Source: Pseudomaricurvus alkylphenolicus (GTDB lineage: Bacteria; Pseudomonadota; Gammaproteobacteria; Pseudomonadales; Cellvibrionaceae). From it: DNA of 64,000 bases. Of this stretch, positions 17,163 through 26,504 are shown one piece after another. The first letter of the stretch is position 1; every line of letters starts with the position of its first letter. Position numbers and translations under genes: made by a program. Under the pieces are notes generated by a model that was not told the origin of the DNA, made no database searches, and saw only the letters and a list, made by a program, of their open reading frames with translations. The DNA lies in NCBI RefSeq assembly GCF_011683955.1, contig NZ_JAAQPI010000022.1, positions 24,398-88,397 of the forward strand. Direction: 5' to 3'.

Positions 17163-17576
17163 TTAATGAAGGCCGAGGATTCTCGCCCGCTCCTTTTCGT
17201 AGTCGAATTCGGTGTTATTATCCTCGGCTTCGAATCTCAGCTCGTCGAGCTGCTGGAAAAGGGAGATTTCCTCATCCGGCATATAGTGCAGGCAATCACC
17301 ACCAAACAACCACAGTAGGTCTCTGGGTACCGCCGGGGTCAGATGCGGGAAGGCGGCGATGATTCGACAGATCATTCTCTGGCCGGTCTCGATAAAGGCT
17401 TCATCGGGGTGTTGGCTGCTGCAGGTGACCTCCAGCATGTCCAGTAGTTGTTGCTCGTCTTCGCTGACATCAGCGTCGGGGCTGTTCAGGCCGGCCATGG
17501 TGCTGTGGATGTGTTGGCGCAGGCCGGTGAGCAGTTGTTGGTGAAATTGGAAGTGGGGGTTTTCTGGGTGACTCAT
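17163..17576 (-). CDS. PA2817 family hypothetical protein
   Basis: 137 residues from the ATG at 17576, preferred to 17588 because GAGG precedes it at good spacing. It is soluble, acidic and helical, with the stretch PHLTPAVPRDLLWLFGGDCLHYMPDEEISLFQQL that I associate with the uncharacterised Pseudomonas PA2817 family. The neighbourhood agrees: in P. aeruginosa the ABC exporter genes PA2811-2812 and queF lie nearby, as here. No function is known. Confidence 0.65.
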   Translation of the reverse strand: MSHPENPHFQFHQQLLTGLRQHIHSTMAGLNSPDADVSEDEQQLLDMLEVTCSSQHPDEAFIETGQRMICRIIAAFPHLTPAVPRDLLWLFGGDCLHYMPDEEISLFQQLDELRFEAEDNNTEFDYEKERARILGLH

Positions 17577-17657
17577 TGGGGGCCTCATCTTTAATTTGGC
17601 GATTATACCCCCATATTGGTTTGCAGTATCGACGGCGATTTTCTATACAGGACAGCT

Positions 17658-18605
17658 ATGACGACGGCACTCAGTATACGTGGGCTGCAGAAGACCTACG
17701 ATAATGGTTTTGAGGCTCTTAAAGGTATTGATTTGACGGTGGAGCAGGGGGATTTCTTTGCTCTGCTTGGGCCCAATGGGGCGGGCAAGTCCACCACGAT
17801 TGGGGTGATTTGTTCTTTGGTGACCAAAAGTGCCGGTGAGGTGTCGATTTTTGGTCACGATATCGACAGGGATTTTGCTGCAGCCAAGAAAGAGCTGGGT
17901 ATTGTGCCCCAGGAGTTTAATTTTTCTCAGTTTGAGACGGTCGAGCATATCGTTGTTAATCAGTCGGGTTATTACGGTCTGAAGAAGTCTGTGGCCCTTG
18001 AGCGTACCGAAAAGTATCTCAAGCAGCTGGGGTTGTGGGATAAGCGTCATACTCAGGCGCGGATGTTGTCCGGGGGGATGAAACGGCGTTTGATGATCGC
18101 GCGGGCGTTGATTCATGAGCCTCGTCTGTTGATTCTTGATGAGCCTACCGCGGGAGTGGATATTGAGTTGCGCCGTTCGATGTGGGAGTTCCTGCAGGAG
18201 ATCAACGCCAAGGGTACGACGATTATTCTGACAACTCATTATCTGGAGGAGGCCGAAAGTCTCTGTCGCAATGTGGCGATTATTGATCAGGGGCAAATTG
18301 TGGAGAATACCAGCGTCAAGGCTCTGCTGAAGACGCTGAATCGGGAGACGTTTGTGTTGGATACCCGGGAAGCTCTGGCCGCCGTGCCCAAGGTCGCCGA
18401 CTATGAGCTGAAGTTGGTGGAGGAGCATTGTCTGGAGGTGGATGTGGAGAAGGGGCAGTCGCTCAATGAGTTGTTTGCCGGTCTGTCGGAGCAGGATATT
18501 CATGTGGTGAGTATGCGTAACAAGGCGAACCGCCTGGAGGAGTTGTTTGTGTCGCTGGTCAATGCCAATGCCGCAATGCAACCCGATCAGGAGGTAAGCG
18601 CATGA
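17658..18605 (+). CDS. ABC transporter ATP-binding protein (ABC-2 exporter)
   Basis: 315 residues from ATG 17658. Complete nucleotide-binding domain: Walker A GPNGAGKST, Q-loop IVPQEFNFSQFE, signature LSGGMKRRLMIARAL, Walker B LLILDEPTAGVD and H-loop TTH. After residue about 225 a C-terminal extension of some 85 residues is typical of NodI/DrrA-like exporters. The start of the permease overlaps its stop (ATGA). It probably powers export of a lipid or hydrophobic compound; the substrate is unknown. Confidence 0.9.
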   Translation: MTTALSIRGLQKTYDNGFEALKGIDLTVEQGDFFALLGPNGAGKSTTIGVICSLVTKSAGEVSIFGHDIDRDFAAAKKELGIVPQEFNFSQFETVEHIVVNQSGYYGLKKSVALERTEKYLKQLGLWDKRHTQARMLSGGMKRRLMIARALIHEPRLLILDEPTAGVDIELRRSMWEFLQEINAKGTTIILTTHYLEEAESLCRNVAIIDQGQIVENTSVKALLKTLNRETFVLDTREALAAVPKVADYELKLVEEHCLEVDVEKGQSLNELFAGLSEQDIHVVSMRNKANRLEELFVSLVNANAAMQPDQEVSA

Positions 18606-19375
18606 ATGCCCAGGAACAGTGGATCGCCCTGAGCACGATTGTGCGAAAGGAGGTGCACCGGTTTATGCGTATCTGGGTGCAGACCCTGGTGCCACCGGTA
18701 ATCACCATGACGCTCTATTTTGTGATTTTCGGCAGTCTGATCGGTTCTCGTATTGGCTCTATGGACGGCTTTTCCTATATGGAGTTTGTGGTGCCCGGCC
18801 TGATCATGATGTCGGTGTTGACCAACTCCTATTCCAATGTGGTGTCCTCTTTTTATAGCGCCAAATTTCAGCGCAGTGTGGAGGAGTTACTGGTTTCACC
18901 CACGCCGAATTACATTATTTTGTTGGGTTATACCATCGGGGGTGTGGCCAGGGGCCTGGCAGTAGGATTTATTGTCACCCTGGTGTCTCTGTTGTTTACT
19001 GAGCTCCAGGTGCACAGTTTGCCGGTGATGGTGGCTATTGTGGTAATGACCTCGGTGCTGTTTTCGCTGATGGGGTTTGTCAATGCGGTGTATGCCAATT
19101 CATTCGATGATATTTCCATTGTTCCCACCTTTGTGCTGACGCCGCTCACCTATCTGGGAGGTGTGTTTTATTCGATTAGCCTGCTGCCGGAGTTTTGGCA
19201 GGGGGTTTCTCAGTTAAATCCGGTGTTGTATATGGTGAATGCCTTCCGCTATGGCATTTTGGGTATTTCCGATATCAATGTGGGTTTTGCGTTTATGGGG
19301 GTTGGGGCTTTTATCCTCGGGCTCTATCTATACTGTTTAAGTCTGCTCAACAGCGGCAAACGTTTACGGGCCTGA
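18602..19375 (+). CDS. ABC-2 type permease
   Basis: 257 residues with six predicted membrane helices (about 31-51, 67-87, 110-133, 142-167, 175-195, 228-248). The conserved ABC-2 stretch FQRSVEELLVSPTPN sits before the third helix. It overlaps the ATPase gene by four bases and surely forms the transporter with it. Family members include YadH/NodJ-type proteins. Confidence 0.9.
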   Translation: MNAQEQWIALSTIVRKEVHRFMRIWVQTLVPPVITMTLYFVIFGSLIGSRIGSMDGFSYMEFVVPGLIMMSVLTNSYSNVVSSFYSAKFQRSVEELLVSPTPNYIILLGYTIGGVARGLAVGFIVTLVSLLFTELQVHSLPVMVAIVVMTSVLFSLMGFVNAVYANSFDDISIVPTFVLTPLTYLGGVFYSISLLPEFWQGVSQLNPVLYMVNAFRYGILGISDINVGFAFMGVGAFILGLYLYCLSLLNSGKRLRA

Positions 19376-19419
19376 TACGGCACAATCTGATTACGGTTAA
19401 TTGAAGGGTAAAGAGGCGT

Positions 19420-20256
19420 ATGGCCACACAGTCCGATCATCATGGTACAGCTCTGGGCAAGCAGACTGAGTATATAACGGCGTATAGCCCGTCACTGCTT
19501 TGTCCTATACCGCGCCAGCAATCGCGCCGGGAGCTGGGGATCAATCCTGAAGCATTGCCGTTTCGCGGGGTGGATATCTGGACGGCCTTTGAACTCAGTT
19601 GGCTGGATAATGACGGCAAGCCCGAGGTGGCTGTTGCGGAGTTTGAGGTGCCGGCAACCAGCCCAAGCATCATCGAATCCAAGTCGTTTAAATTGTATTT
19701 GAATTCGTTTAATCAAACCGCGTTTAACTCCTGGCAGGATGTGCAGCAAACTCTGGAGGGGGATTTGTCGAACGCTGCGGGGGCGACGGTTCAGGTGCGT
19801 TTGTTAACGTTGGTTGAGGCAACCAACGGAGCCTTGGGGCTGTTTGATGGTGAGTGCATCGATGGTGAAAAGGTGAAAGTGGACTGCTATTCACCCAGCC
19901 CCGATCTGCTGGCAATAGAGCCGCAGGCCGAGGTGGTGGAGGAGACACTCTACAGCGATCTGCTTAAGAGTAACTGCCCGGTCACGGGGCAGCCGGATTG
20001 GGCCAGTGTGATGGTGCAATATCGGGGCGCCAGGATTGATCGCGCAAGTCTGCTCAAGTACATCATTTCTTTCCGTGAGCATCAGGATTTTCACGAGCAC
20101 TGTGTCGAACGTATGTTTCTCGACATTCAGGAGCGGTGCCTGCCGGAGGCGTTAACGGTGTATGCCCGTTACACGCGTCGTGGCGGACTCGATATCAACC
20201 CCTATAGAACCAACGGGGTGGCAGGGCCGGAAGCGGTAAGGTTGGTTCGACAGTAG
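19420..20256 (+). CDS. queF: NADPH-dependent 7-cyano-7-deazaguanine reductase QueF
   Basis: 278 residues, the long two-module form of QueF (E. coli 282). It reduces preQ0 to preQ1 in queuosine synthesis. The catalytic pair is Cys186 and Asp193 in SNCPVTGQPDW, and the substrate motif ESKSFKLYLNSFNQT is at 87-101; an N-terminal T-fold half precedes it. No preQ1 riboswitch is apparent in the 44-base gap before the gene. It follows the ABC exporter by 44 bases, without evident functional link. Confidence 0.95.
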   Translation: MATQSDHHGTALGKQTEYITAYSPSLLCPIPRQQSRRELGINPEALPFRGVDIWTAFELSWLDNDGKPEVAVAEFEVPATSPSIIESKSFKLYLNSFNQTAFNSWQDVQQTLEGDLSNAAGATVQVRLLTLVEATNGALGLFDGECIDGEKVKVDCYSPSPDLLAIEPQAEVVEETLYSDLLKSNCPVTGQPDWASVMVQYRGARIDRASLLKYIISFREHQDFHEHCVERMFLDIQERCLPEALTVYARYTRRGGLDINPYRTNGVAGPEAVRLVRQ

Positions 20257-20311
20257 TGTCCCCAGTGTCCTCTCTGGTTAATTCATCGAATTAGCCAGGC
20301 GGGACACCGAA

Positions 20312-21712
20312 TCACTCGCCTTTCTGAATGCCTTTTTCTTTGAGGGTTTCCGCCGCGTTCTGCAGTGCCTTGATCACCTTGGTGCGATCGTAGTTGCGCA
20401 GTTTTTCGGTGTCCAGATGCATGGAAAAACCTTCGAGGTTTTGTTCAAAGTAGCTCTGGTTGCGCCCCAATTCCTTGCGCAGTCCCACCACCTGGTAGAC
20501 TTTTACCGGGTGGCTGAACCCTTTAACGGTGATCTCGCCTTTATCGCGGCAAATGACGGCATCGCGGCAGAGTGACCAGGTTTCGTGGCTGAGCAGTATG
20601 TGCCCGGGTTGCGCCGCCGATTCCAGGCGGCTGGCCAGGTTAACATGGGTGCCCAGCACCGTGTAATCCATCTGGTAAGAGGTTCCAAAGGTGCCGACGG
20701 TCACGTAGCCGGTATTAATGCCCATGCGGATCTGCAGGGGGCGTTTGATACCCTGGTCACGCCAGCGGCTTTGCAGTTCCTTCATGCGGCGGCGCATGGC
20801 AATAGCCATGGTCACGCAGCGGAGGCTGTCCTGCTTGATGCCCTTGCTATTGCTGTCTCCGAAAATGACCATAATTCCATCGCCCATAAATTTGTCGATG
20901 GTGCCGCCATGTTTTTTGATGATTGCCGACATTTCACTCAAATAGGTATTGAGTAATTCGGTCAGGTTCTCAGCTTCCAGTTCTTCCGACAGTTGGCTGA
21001 AGTCTTTAATGTCGGAGAAAAAGATGGTCAGGCGTTTGCGCTCTGTCTGCAAGTCCTGATCGCGGCCGCTGCGGATCGCATCCCAGATTTGTGGGCTCAG
21101 GTAGCGGGACAATTTATAGGCGCGCATTTTCAGGGTTCGATTGTCCCGGGAGAAATGGTCGTGTTGTTCTTGAAGCGTTTGTGTGCGGTGGTGGTTGTGG
21201 TACGCCGATATAAACAGGTAGGTAACCGCACCAATAAGACTGGGCAGATGCAGTTCCAGCTGCACAGTGGTTGGCAATGTTGGTGCATACAACAGAGCGC
21301 AAACCACAGCGCCGGTTGCCAGCGCCAGGTTGTCCCTGAGCCAACCTAAGGCGCCGCCGTTGAGAAGGCTGCCCATTTGCACCATGAGTACCAACAGCAG
21401 GCTGGGAATGAATTTAAATTCGATCAAGCTCAATGACACGCCAATCAGAGCCGCGTCTATGGCGTAAAAGCAGGGCAGCAGACTTGGACGATTCGAGCGC
21501 CCAAGCCAGAAGGTCAGTCCCAGACTGATCACCAGATAGAACAGAATGCCAATGGCGGCACCCAGAGAAATAGATTGGGGTTGAATTTGCCAGCTTGTCA
21601 AAAGGTCGTTGCTGGCACTGGTGCCCAGTGTTGCGATGGTGGTGATACACAACAGTGTACGCAGGACGCTTTGTGCCCTTAGGTGATTGTCGCCGATAGG
21701 GTCGTCATTCAT
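20312..21712 (-). CDS. Class III adenylate/guanylate cyclase with membrane N-terminus
   Basis: 466 residues. The first about 170 residues hold six hydrophobic helices like a MASE-type sensor, and the C-terminal part is a class III cyclase domain: LTIFFSDIKDFSQLSEELE (first metal Asp), FMGDGIMVIFGD (second metal Asp), and YTVLGTHVNLASRLES (adenine/transition-state region). It makes cAMP or cGMP at the inner membrane. It lies nine bases after the coiled-coil gene on the same strand, so they are probably one operon. Confidence 0.88.
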   Translation of the reverse strand: MNDDPIGDNHLRAQSVLRTLLCITTIATLGTSASNDLLTSWQIQPQSISLGAAIGILFYLVISLGLTFWLGRSNRPSLLPCFYAIDAALIGVSLSLIEFKFIPSLLLVLMVQMGSLLNGGALGWLRDNLALATGAVVCALLYAPTLPTTVQLELHLPSLIGAVTYLFISAYHNHHRTQTLQEQHDHFSRDNRTLKMRAYKLSRYLSPQIWDAIRSGRDQDLQTERKRLTIFFSDIKDFSQLSEELEAENLTELLNTYLSEMSAIIKKHGGTIDKFMGDGIMVIFGDSNSKGIKQDSLRCVTMAIAMRRRMKELQSRWRDQGIKRPLQIRMGINTGYVTVGTFGTSYQMDYTVLGTHVNLASRLESAAQPGHILLSHETWSLCRDAVICRDKGEITVKGFSHPVKVYQVVGLRKELGRNQSYFEQNLEGFSMHLDTEKLRNYDRTKVIKALQNAAETLKEKGIQKGE

Positions 21713-21721
21713 AGCGCCGGA

Positions 21722-23035
21722 TTAGGATTTCATTCGCAGGGCCAGGTATTTGCTTTCCAGTTCGGTGTATTGGCGCTGCAGCTGCTTAAGTTCCTGGCTG
21801 ACCGATTCGCCACCGATGTCCGGTTTGGTGGTCATGGCGGCTTGCAGCTGATTGACCAATTGTTCGTTTTCTTGTTTTAGCGTGCTGATGCTCCGTTCCA
21901 TTTTGGCGCGCTGCTGTTGCAGAGTTTTGGCTTCGCGAACACTTTTGGCGTTCAGCTCGGAGCGTTTCTCCATTGTGCTGAGCTGGCTTTCCAGCTGTTC
22001 GACCCGGTTATTTGCCTGCTGCAGCTCGGATTCCATCAACTCTATGCAGGTTTCAAATTCCTGAATGTTGCGCTGCTGACGCTGTAGCTGCTCCTGGAGA
22101 TCATTGATGACGGCGACTTTTTCTTCGTTGCTATGCGCTTTTGAAAGTCGGCTCTCCAACTCGTTGATCAGCTGATGCTGATTGGCCGTGATGGAGCGAA
22201 GCCGCTGTATCTCCTCGGCGCCTTGGGTCTGTTGGGTGTGCTCGATAGTGGTGACTTTTTCGATAATACGAGGCTCTCCCGCCTCGATAATGGGCTGCTG
22301 TTGTAAATGCCCGCCGAATTCGTTGTAAACGTTCCGGTATTGGGACAGAAGCCCTTCAAACCCGGCCTGTTTTTCGTCGCCGACCTGATAGGTGCTCAGC
22401 TGCTGGTGATAGTCGTCTGCTTGGGCCTGAGCGGCATCCCATTTGTCTTCCAGCTCAAAAAACAGCTGCTTGAATTTCTCCAGATTGGCAATGCGCTGGT
22501 CCCGTTCTTCCAGCTCTTCTCTCAGTGCTTCCAGCTCTGCACTGTTATCTTCTATGGGTTGGGGGGCTTCTGCCGGCGCTTCTGCCTTGAAAAAGTTCAT
22601 CAGGTTGCTGAACTTGGCCTGGATTACGTTCCAGTTGGGTGACCCCTTGGGGTCGTCGCTGCTGAGGGAGGCTTCCTTTTCTGTCATCAGGAAGGCGTGG
22701 CGCAGGGAGGCGATCTGGCGCGGCATGGGGGCCTGGCTGGTCAGGTCCAGCACAATATCCTGGTCCGGGTCGAGGCTGGCGTGGTGGTCTCGGGTGTGCT
22801 GCAGCTGTTCGTCCACCAGTTCTGAGTAGGAGCGTGGTGGCTTGATAGAGGCCTTGAGCTCTTTATAGGCCTTTCTGGACTTCTTCAGGTCCTTGATGAC
22901 CTCCGCCAGCTTTTCCTGCAGTCGGCTGATCAGGGTCTTGAGCCCGCGGGCGTGGAACAGCAGAAAAGCACAGACCAATATCAGCACGCCAAAGACTTCC
23001 GCTGCGCCAAATATGATCCAATTTGATACTTGCAT
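21722..23035 (-). CDS. Membrane-anchored coiled-coil protein
   Basis: 437 residues. A single N-terminal helix (about 7-28) anchors a long helical protein with heptad-like stretches at 30-60, 165-225 and 270-430, rich in Glu, Gln and Leu. No catalytic motif is seen. It is first in a two-gene operon with the class III cyclase, which hints at a scaffolding or sensing role for cyclase positioning. By composition alone it resembles RmuC- or EzrA-like filamentous proteins, but I see no sequence signature of either. Confidence 0.7.
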   Translation of the reverse strand: MQVSNWIIFGAAEVFGVLILVCAFLLFHARGLKTLISRLQEKLAEVIKDLKKSRKAYKELKASIKPPRSYSELVDEQLQHTRDHHASLDPDQDIVLDLTSQAPMPRQIASLRHAFLMTEKEASLSSDDPKGSPNWNVIQAKFSNLMNFFKAEAPAEAPQPIEDNSAELEALREELEERDQRIANLEKFKQLFFELEDKWDAAQAQADDYHQQLSTYQVGDEKQAGFEGLLSQYRNVYNEFGGHLQQQPIIEAGEPRIIEKVTTIEHTQQTQGAEEIQRLRSITANQHQLINELESRLSKAHSNEEKVAVINDLQEQLQRQQRNIQEFETCIELMESELQQANNRVEQLESQLSTMEKRSELNAKSVREAKTLQQQRAKMERSISTLKQENEQLVNQLQAAMTTKPDIGGESVSQELKQLQRQYTELESKYLALRMKS

Positions 23036-23299
23036 AAATGCCGGTCTCCTGCGGACTGCGGTAGGGGCTGGCCAAAAGCTCGCTGTACGGGTTATATCGG
23101 CCGTTTCCGGGCAATCAACAGAGTTGTTATGTTGTTGTAAGAGTAGGACGATTATGACCCAAAAAAGTGGTTGGTGGGAACAATCTTACCCTGAATTGGG
23201 CAGGATTCAGGCGAAAGCGCCGCCGACTGGCAAAGATTCCGGTCAAATGGGTAGAATGGCAGCCCCGTGCAGATCATTGGGAGTTATTGAGAGGAGCTG

Positions 23300-23857
23300 A
23301 TGGAAGCGATTGAATTATTACTGAACCGAGTGTCCTGCGGGAAGCTCGTAGAGCCGGCACCCTCCAAAGAGCAGCGCCAGATCATGTACCGTGCGGCGCT
23401 GAGGGCGGCTGACCACGGCAATCTGCAGCCTTGGCGATTCCTGGAGATAGAGGGCGAGGGCAGGGAGCAGCTCGGGCAGCTCTATGAGCATGCTGCATTG
23501 CTCGAGAATCCTGATCTGAATGATGCCCAGCGGGACAAGTATCGGCGCATGCCGCTGCGGGCGCCATTGGTGCTGGCCGCGATTGCCCGCAATATCGATC
23601 ACCCCAAGGTGCCTCCTGTGGAGCAGGTGATCGCCACCGGGGCAGCGGTGCAAAACCTGATCAACGCCGCCTTCGCCCAGGGGATCGGCGCCTATTGGCG
23701 TACCGGACCCATGGCTTTCAACAAAGACGTGCATGAAGGTCTGGGCATGGAAGAGGGAGAAACCCTGGTGGGATTTGTTTATCTGGGCACGCCTGCGATA
23801 CCGCTGAAGCCGGCCCCGAAAGCAGATACCGATGCCTTTTTTATGGCCTGGCCTTAA
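23300..23857 (+). CDS. Nitroreductase family flavoprotein, YdjA-like
   Basis: 185 residues, the short nitroreductase type (E. coli YdjA is 183). FMN-binding features: NRVSCGKLVEPAP at the N-terminus, RAADHGNLQPWRFLEIEG, and the GIGAYWRTGPMAF region. It reduces nitro compounds or similar acceptors with NAD(P)H. ATG 23300 overlaps the stop of a small, doubtful upstream frame. GGAG precedes the start at good spacing. Confidence 0.9.
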   Translation: MEAIELLLNRVSCGKLVEPAPSKEQRQIMYRAALRAADHGNLQPWRFLEIEGEGREQLGQLYEHAALLENPDLNDAQRDKYRRMPLRAPLVLAAIARNIDHPKVPPVEQVIATGAAVQNLINAAFAQGIGAYWRTGPMAFNKDVHEGLGMEEGETLVGFVYLGTPAIPLKPAPKADTDAFFMAWP

Positions 23858-23883
23858 AAAAGCAAAATTGCCGATTTCGGGCG

Positions 23884-23912
23884 TTGCCTTTCAAAAATCA
23901 TTTGTGTAAAGT
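23884..23912 (+). promoter_or_regulatory. Promoter of tRNA-Ser
   Basis: TTGCCT (23884-23889), 17-base spacer, TAAAGT (23907-23912), then a GC-rich ACCGCCCTCGC discriminator. The tRNA begins 69 bases later. Confidence 0.7.
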
Positions 23913-23981
23913 ACCGCCCTCGCTGACGGGGTGGTTGTCACGCCAGCCAGCGCGCAGGCGTGCGTAAACCGCAAACAATGT

Positions 23982-24069
23982 GGAGAGGTGTCCGAGTGGT
24001 CGAAGGAGCACGCCTGGAAAGTGTGTATACGGCAACGTATCGAGGGTTCGAATCCCTCCCTCTCCGCCA
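23982..24069 (+). tRNA. tRNA-Ser (anticodon GGA)
   Basis: 88 bases with long variable arm (GTATACGGCAACGTATC region) and encoded CCA. Acceptor GGAGAGG / CCTCTCC, anticodon loop CTGGAAA with GGA. Confidence 0.96.
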
Positions 24070-24074
24070 CATAT

Positions 24075-24111
24075 AAAAAAAGGGCTTGCCGATAAGGCAA
24101 GCCCTTTTTTT
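24075..24111 (+). terminator. Intrinsic terminator after tRNA-Ser
   Basis: A 16-bp stem with GGGCTTGCC / GGCAAGCCC core flanked by A-run and T-run; a very strong, possibly bidirectional terminator. Confidence 0.93.
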
Positions 24112-24180
24112 ATGGGCTCTGAAAGAACAGGATTTTCAGGCGTTGATTTCAGATCCCCCTGTTGTACCGTAGATTGCAAC

Positions 24181-24209
24181 TTGCAAATCCCAGTTAAAAC
24201 AGGAATAAT
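24181..24209 (+). promoter_or_regulatory. Putative promoter of ffs
   Basis: TTGCAA (24181-24186), 17-base spacer, AATAAT (24204-24209) followed by CGCCGCGC. It sits about 18 bases before the predicted 5' end of the 4.5S RNA. Confidence 0.6.
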
Positions 24210-24226
24210 CGCCGCGCTTTTGCAAT

Positions 24227-24342
<116 letters not shown>

Positions 24343-24459
24343 TAACTTTCCCCTCCTTCTCGCCAGAAGCACCTTCAACAGATATAATCCCGACCTCGTT
24401 GTGCCCGGAAACGGCGCGTAATCCCACACTAACAACATCGATAGGGACCCCCAACCTCA

Positions 24460-26478
24460 ATGAGCTACCAAGTTCTCGCCCGCAAATGGCGCCCGCGGAC
24501 GTTCCGCGAGCTGGTTGGGCAGCAGCACGTGCTGCAGGCTCTGGTCAATGCACTTGACCATAACCGTCTTCACCACGCCTATTTGTTTACGGGTACCCGC
24601 GGGGTGGGTAAGACCACTATTGCCCGTATTTTGGCCAAGTGCCTGAATTGCGAAACCGGCGTCAGCTCTGAACCCTGTGGCCAATGCCCGGCCTGTGTGG
24701 AAATTAATGAAGGTCGTTTTGTGGACCTGATCGAGGTGGATGCCGCCTCTCGCACCAAAGTGGAAGATACCCGGGAACTGCTGGAAAATGTGCAGTACGC
24801 ACCGACTCGGGGTCGCTACAAGGTTTACCTGATCGACGAAGTGCACATGCTCTCGTCCCACAGTTTCAATGCGTTGCTGAAGACGCTGGAAGAGCCGCCG
24901 CCACACGTCAAATTTCTGTTGGCCACCACGGATCCACAGAAGTTACCGGTGACGATTCTGTCCCGTTGCCTCCAGTTCCATCTGAAGAACATGGATCCCG
25001 AGCGCATTGTGGGCCATCTGCAGAATGTGCTTGAGCAGGAAATGGTGCCTTTTGAAGAGGCCGCCCTGTGGCAATTGGGCCGAGCTGCCGACGGCAGTAT
25101 GCGCGACGCTATGAGCCTGACTGATCAGGCGATTGCCTTCGGTGGTGGCAAGGTGGCTGACGCCGAGGTCAGTGCCATGCTTGGCACCATCGACCAGAAT
25201 CTGGTGTTCCAGGTACTGGAAGCACTGGCAAGTGGTCAAGGTCCACAGGTGTTACAGGCGGTAGAGCAGTTGTCTGAACACGCCCCCGATTACGGCAGCG
25301 CCCTGGCTGATCTGCTCTCCGTATTACACCGCATAGCCATCGCTCAGGCATTGCCGGAGGCGGTGGACAATAGCCGCGGTGACAGAGACCATATTCTGCA
25401 ACTTGCGCAGCAGTTGCCGGCAGAAGACGTGCAGCTGTTTTATCAAACAGCCCTGTTGGGGCGTCGGGATCTGCCGATGTCTCCGGACCCCAGGGCGGGC
25501 TTTGAAATGGTCTTGCTGCGCATGTTGGCATTCCGTCCGCAAGGCGTGCATTCAGTACCGACACAGCCATTGCCTGCGTCTGCACCTGTTGCTTCAGCCC
25601 CTATTGTTTCACCCCCTGCGGCGGCACCTTCACAGGCTCCTGCTGCACCTGCTCCAACGGCGCCAGTGGAGGCGCCGGCACCCGCAAAAAAGTCTGAAGC
25701 CGGGGATATGGCGGCGGTGGCCGCTGGCGAACCCGTGGCTCCGCCACCTCAAGCGGCGCCAGCTGCCCCTCAGGCACCAGCGGTTGGTGAGGAGCCTCAG
25801 CGGGTTGTGGATCAAGAGCCTCAGCGGGTTGTAGATCAAGACACTCAACCTGCCGGTCAGCAGACTCAACCGGTTGCCGCACCCACGCCAGAGCCGGAAA
25901 TCAAACCGGATCTGGCACCGCTGGCAGCCGATCCGGTGGACCCGACTCTGCGTAACGGTGGCGCCGGAACCGGTTTGTCTGCCGAGCAGATGGCGTCCAT
26001 GGGCCTGCAGTCCGCCCGCGCCATACCCACTCCGCCACCCGAGGCCGCAGAGCCCGAGAAACCAGCCCTGGCCAAGCTGCCGCTGGCGAATCTGCAGCCC
26101 GAGCAGTGGATACAGCTCTACACCGGTCTGGGTGTCGGCGGGGTATTGCAGAGCACAGTGTCCAATTGCCAGCTGCTAAAGGTGCAGGGCAATCAACTGC
26201 AGTTTGTGCTCGATCAAGCCAACAGCATGCTCTACGATCCTTCACACCAGCAGCGCCTGTCGGATATGCTCAGCCAGTATTTTGGTGAGCCGGTCACAGC
26301 CGTTATAGAACAGGGTGCTATCATCGGTGAAACACCGGCGGCGTTTGCCATTCGTTTAAAGCAGGAGCAGTATGATAGTGCGCTCCAGGCTCTTCGAAGT
26401 GACCCGCTGGTACAACAGTTGCTGCAGCAGTTCGAAGGCCAGCTGGACGAGGAATCCGTTCAGCCGCTTGGTCATTGA
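24460..26478 (+). CDS. dnaX: DNA polymerase III subunit tau (and gamma by frameshift)
   Basis: 672 residues. AAA+ clamp-loader ATPase: Walker A GTRGVGKT at 45-52, four zinc cysteines in NCETG...CGQCPAC, Walker B LIDEVHML, and sensor 1 LATTDPQKLP. A Pro/Ala/Gln-rich linker (about 370-530) precedes the C-terminal tau domains (about 540-672) that bind DnaB and the alpha subunit. A slippery heptamer at codons 409-411 would yield a 412-residue gamma form. The linker carries two copies of a 24-base repeat (25792-25839) coding EPQRVVDQ. It leads the dnaX-ybaB-recR cluster. Confidence 0.96.
   Translation: MSYQVLARKWRPRTFRELVGQQHVLQALVNALDHNRLHHAYLFTGTRGVGKTTIARILAKCLNCETGVSSEPCGQCPACVEINEGRFVDLIEVDAASRTKVEDTRELLENVQYAPTRGRYKVYLIDEVHMLSSHSFNALLKTLEEPPPHVKFLLATTDPQKLPVTILSRCLQFHLKNMDPERIVGHLQNVLEQEMVPFEEAALWQLGRAADGSMRDAMSLTDQAIAFGGGKVADAEVSAMLGTIDQNLVFQVLEALASGQGPQVLQAVEQLSEHAPDYGSALADLLSVLHRIAIAQALPEAVDNSRGDRDHILQLAQQLPAEDVQLFYQTALLGRRDLPMSPDPRAGFEMVLLRMLAFRPQGVHSVPTQPLPASAPVASAPIVSPPAAAPSQAPAAPAPTAPVEAPAPAKKSEAGDMAAVAAGEPVAPPPQAAPAAPQAPAVGEEPQRVVDQEPQRVVDQDTQPAGQQTQPVAAPTPEPEIKPDLAPLAADPVDPTLRNGGAGTGLSAEQMASMGLQSARAIPTPPPEAAEPEKPALAKLPLANLQPEQWIQLYTGLGVGGVLQSTVSNCQLLKVQGNQLQFVLDQANSMLYDPSHQQRLSDMLSQYFGEPVTAVIEQGAIIGETPAAFAIRLKQEQYDSALQALRSDPLVQQLLQQFEGQLDEESVQPLGH
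25686..25692 (+). other. Programmed -1 frameshift site in dnaX
   Basis: A AAA AAG in the correct phase (GCA AAA AAG at codons 409-411). Slipping back one base gives one valine codon, GTC, then TGA at 25695-25697, ending a gamma subunit of 412 residues. GGAGG lies 13 bases upstream (25668-25672) like the stimulatory Shine-Dalgarno of E. coli dnaX, and a GC-rich stretch able to fold (GCGG...CCGC, about 25711-25724) follows. The mechanism is established for E. coli; its use here is inferred. Confidence 0.82.
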
Positions 26479-26504
26479 AATAAATTAGGTTTTACGAGGT
26501 AGTT

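Noticed and set aside
23155..23300. 48-residue frame overlapping the nitroreductase start
   Set aside because: AGGA precedes its ATG and its stop overlaps the next ATG, but the peptide has no recognisable feature; not enough to call.
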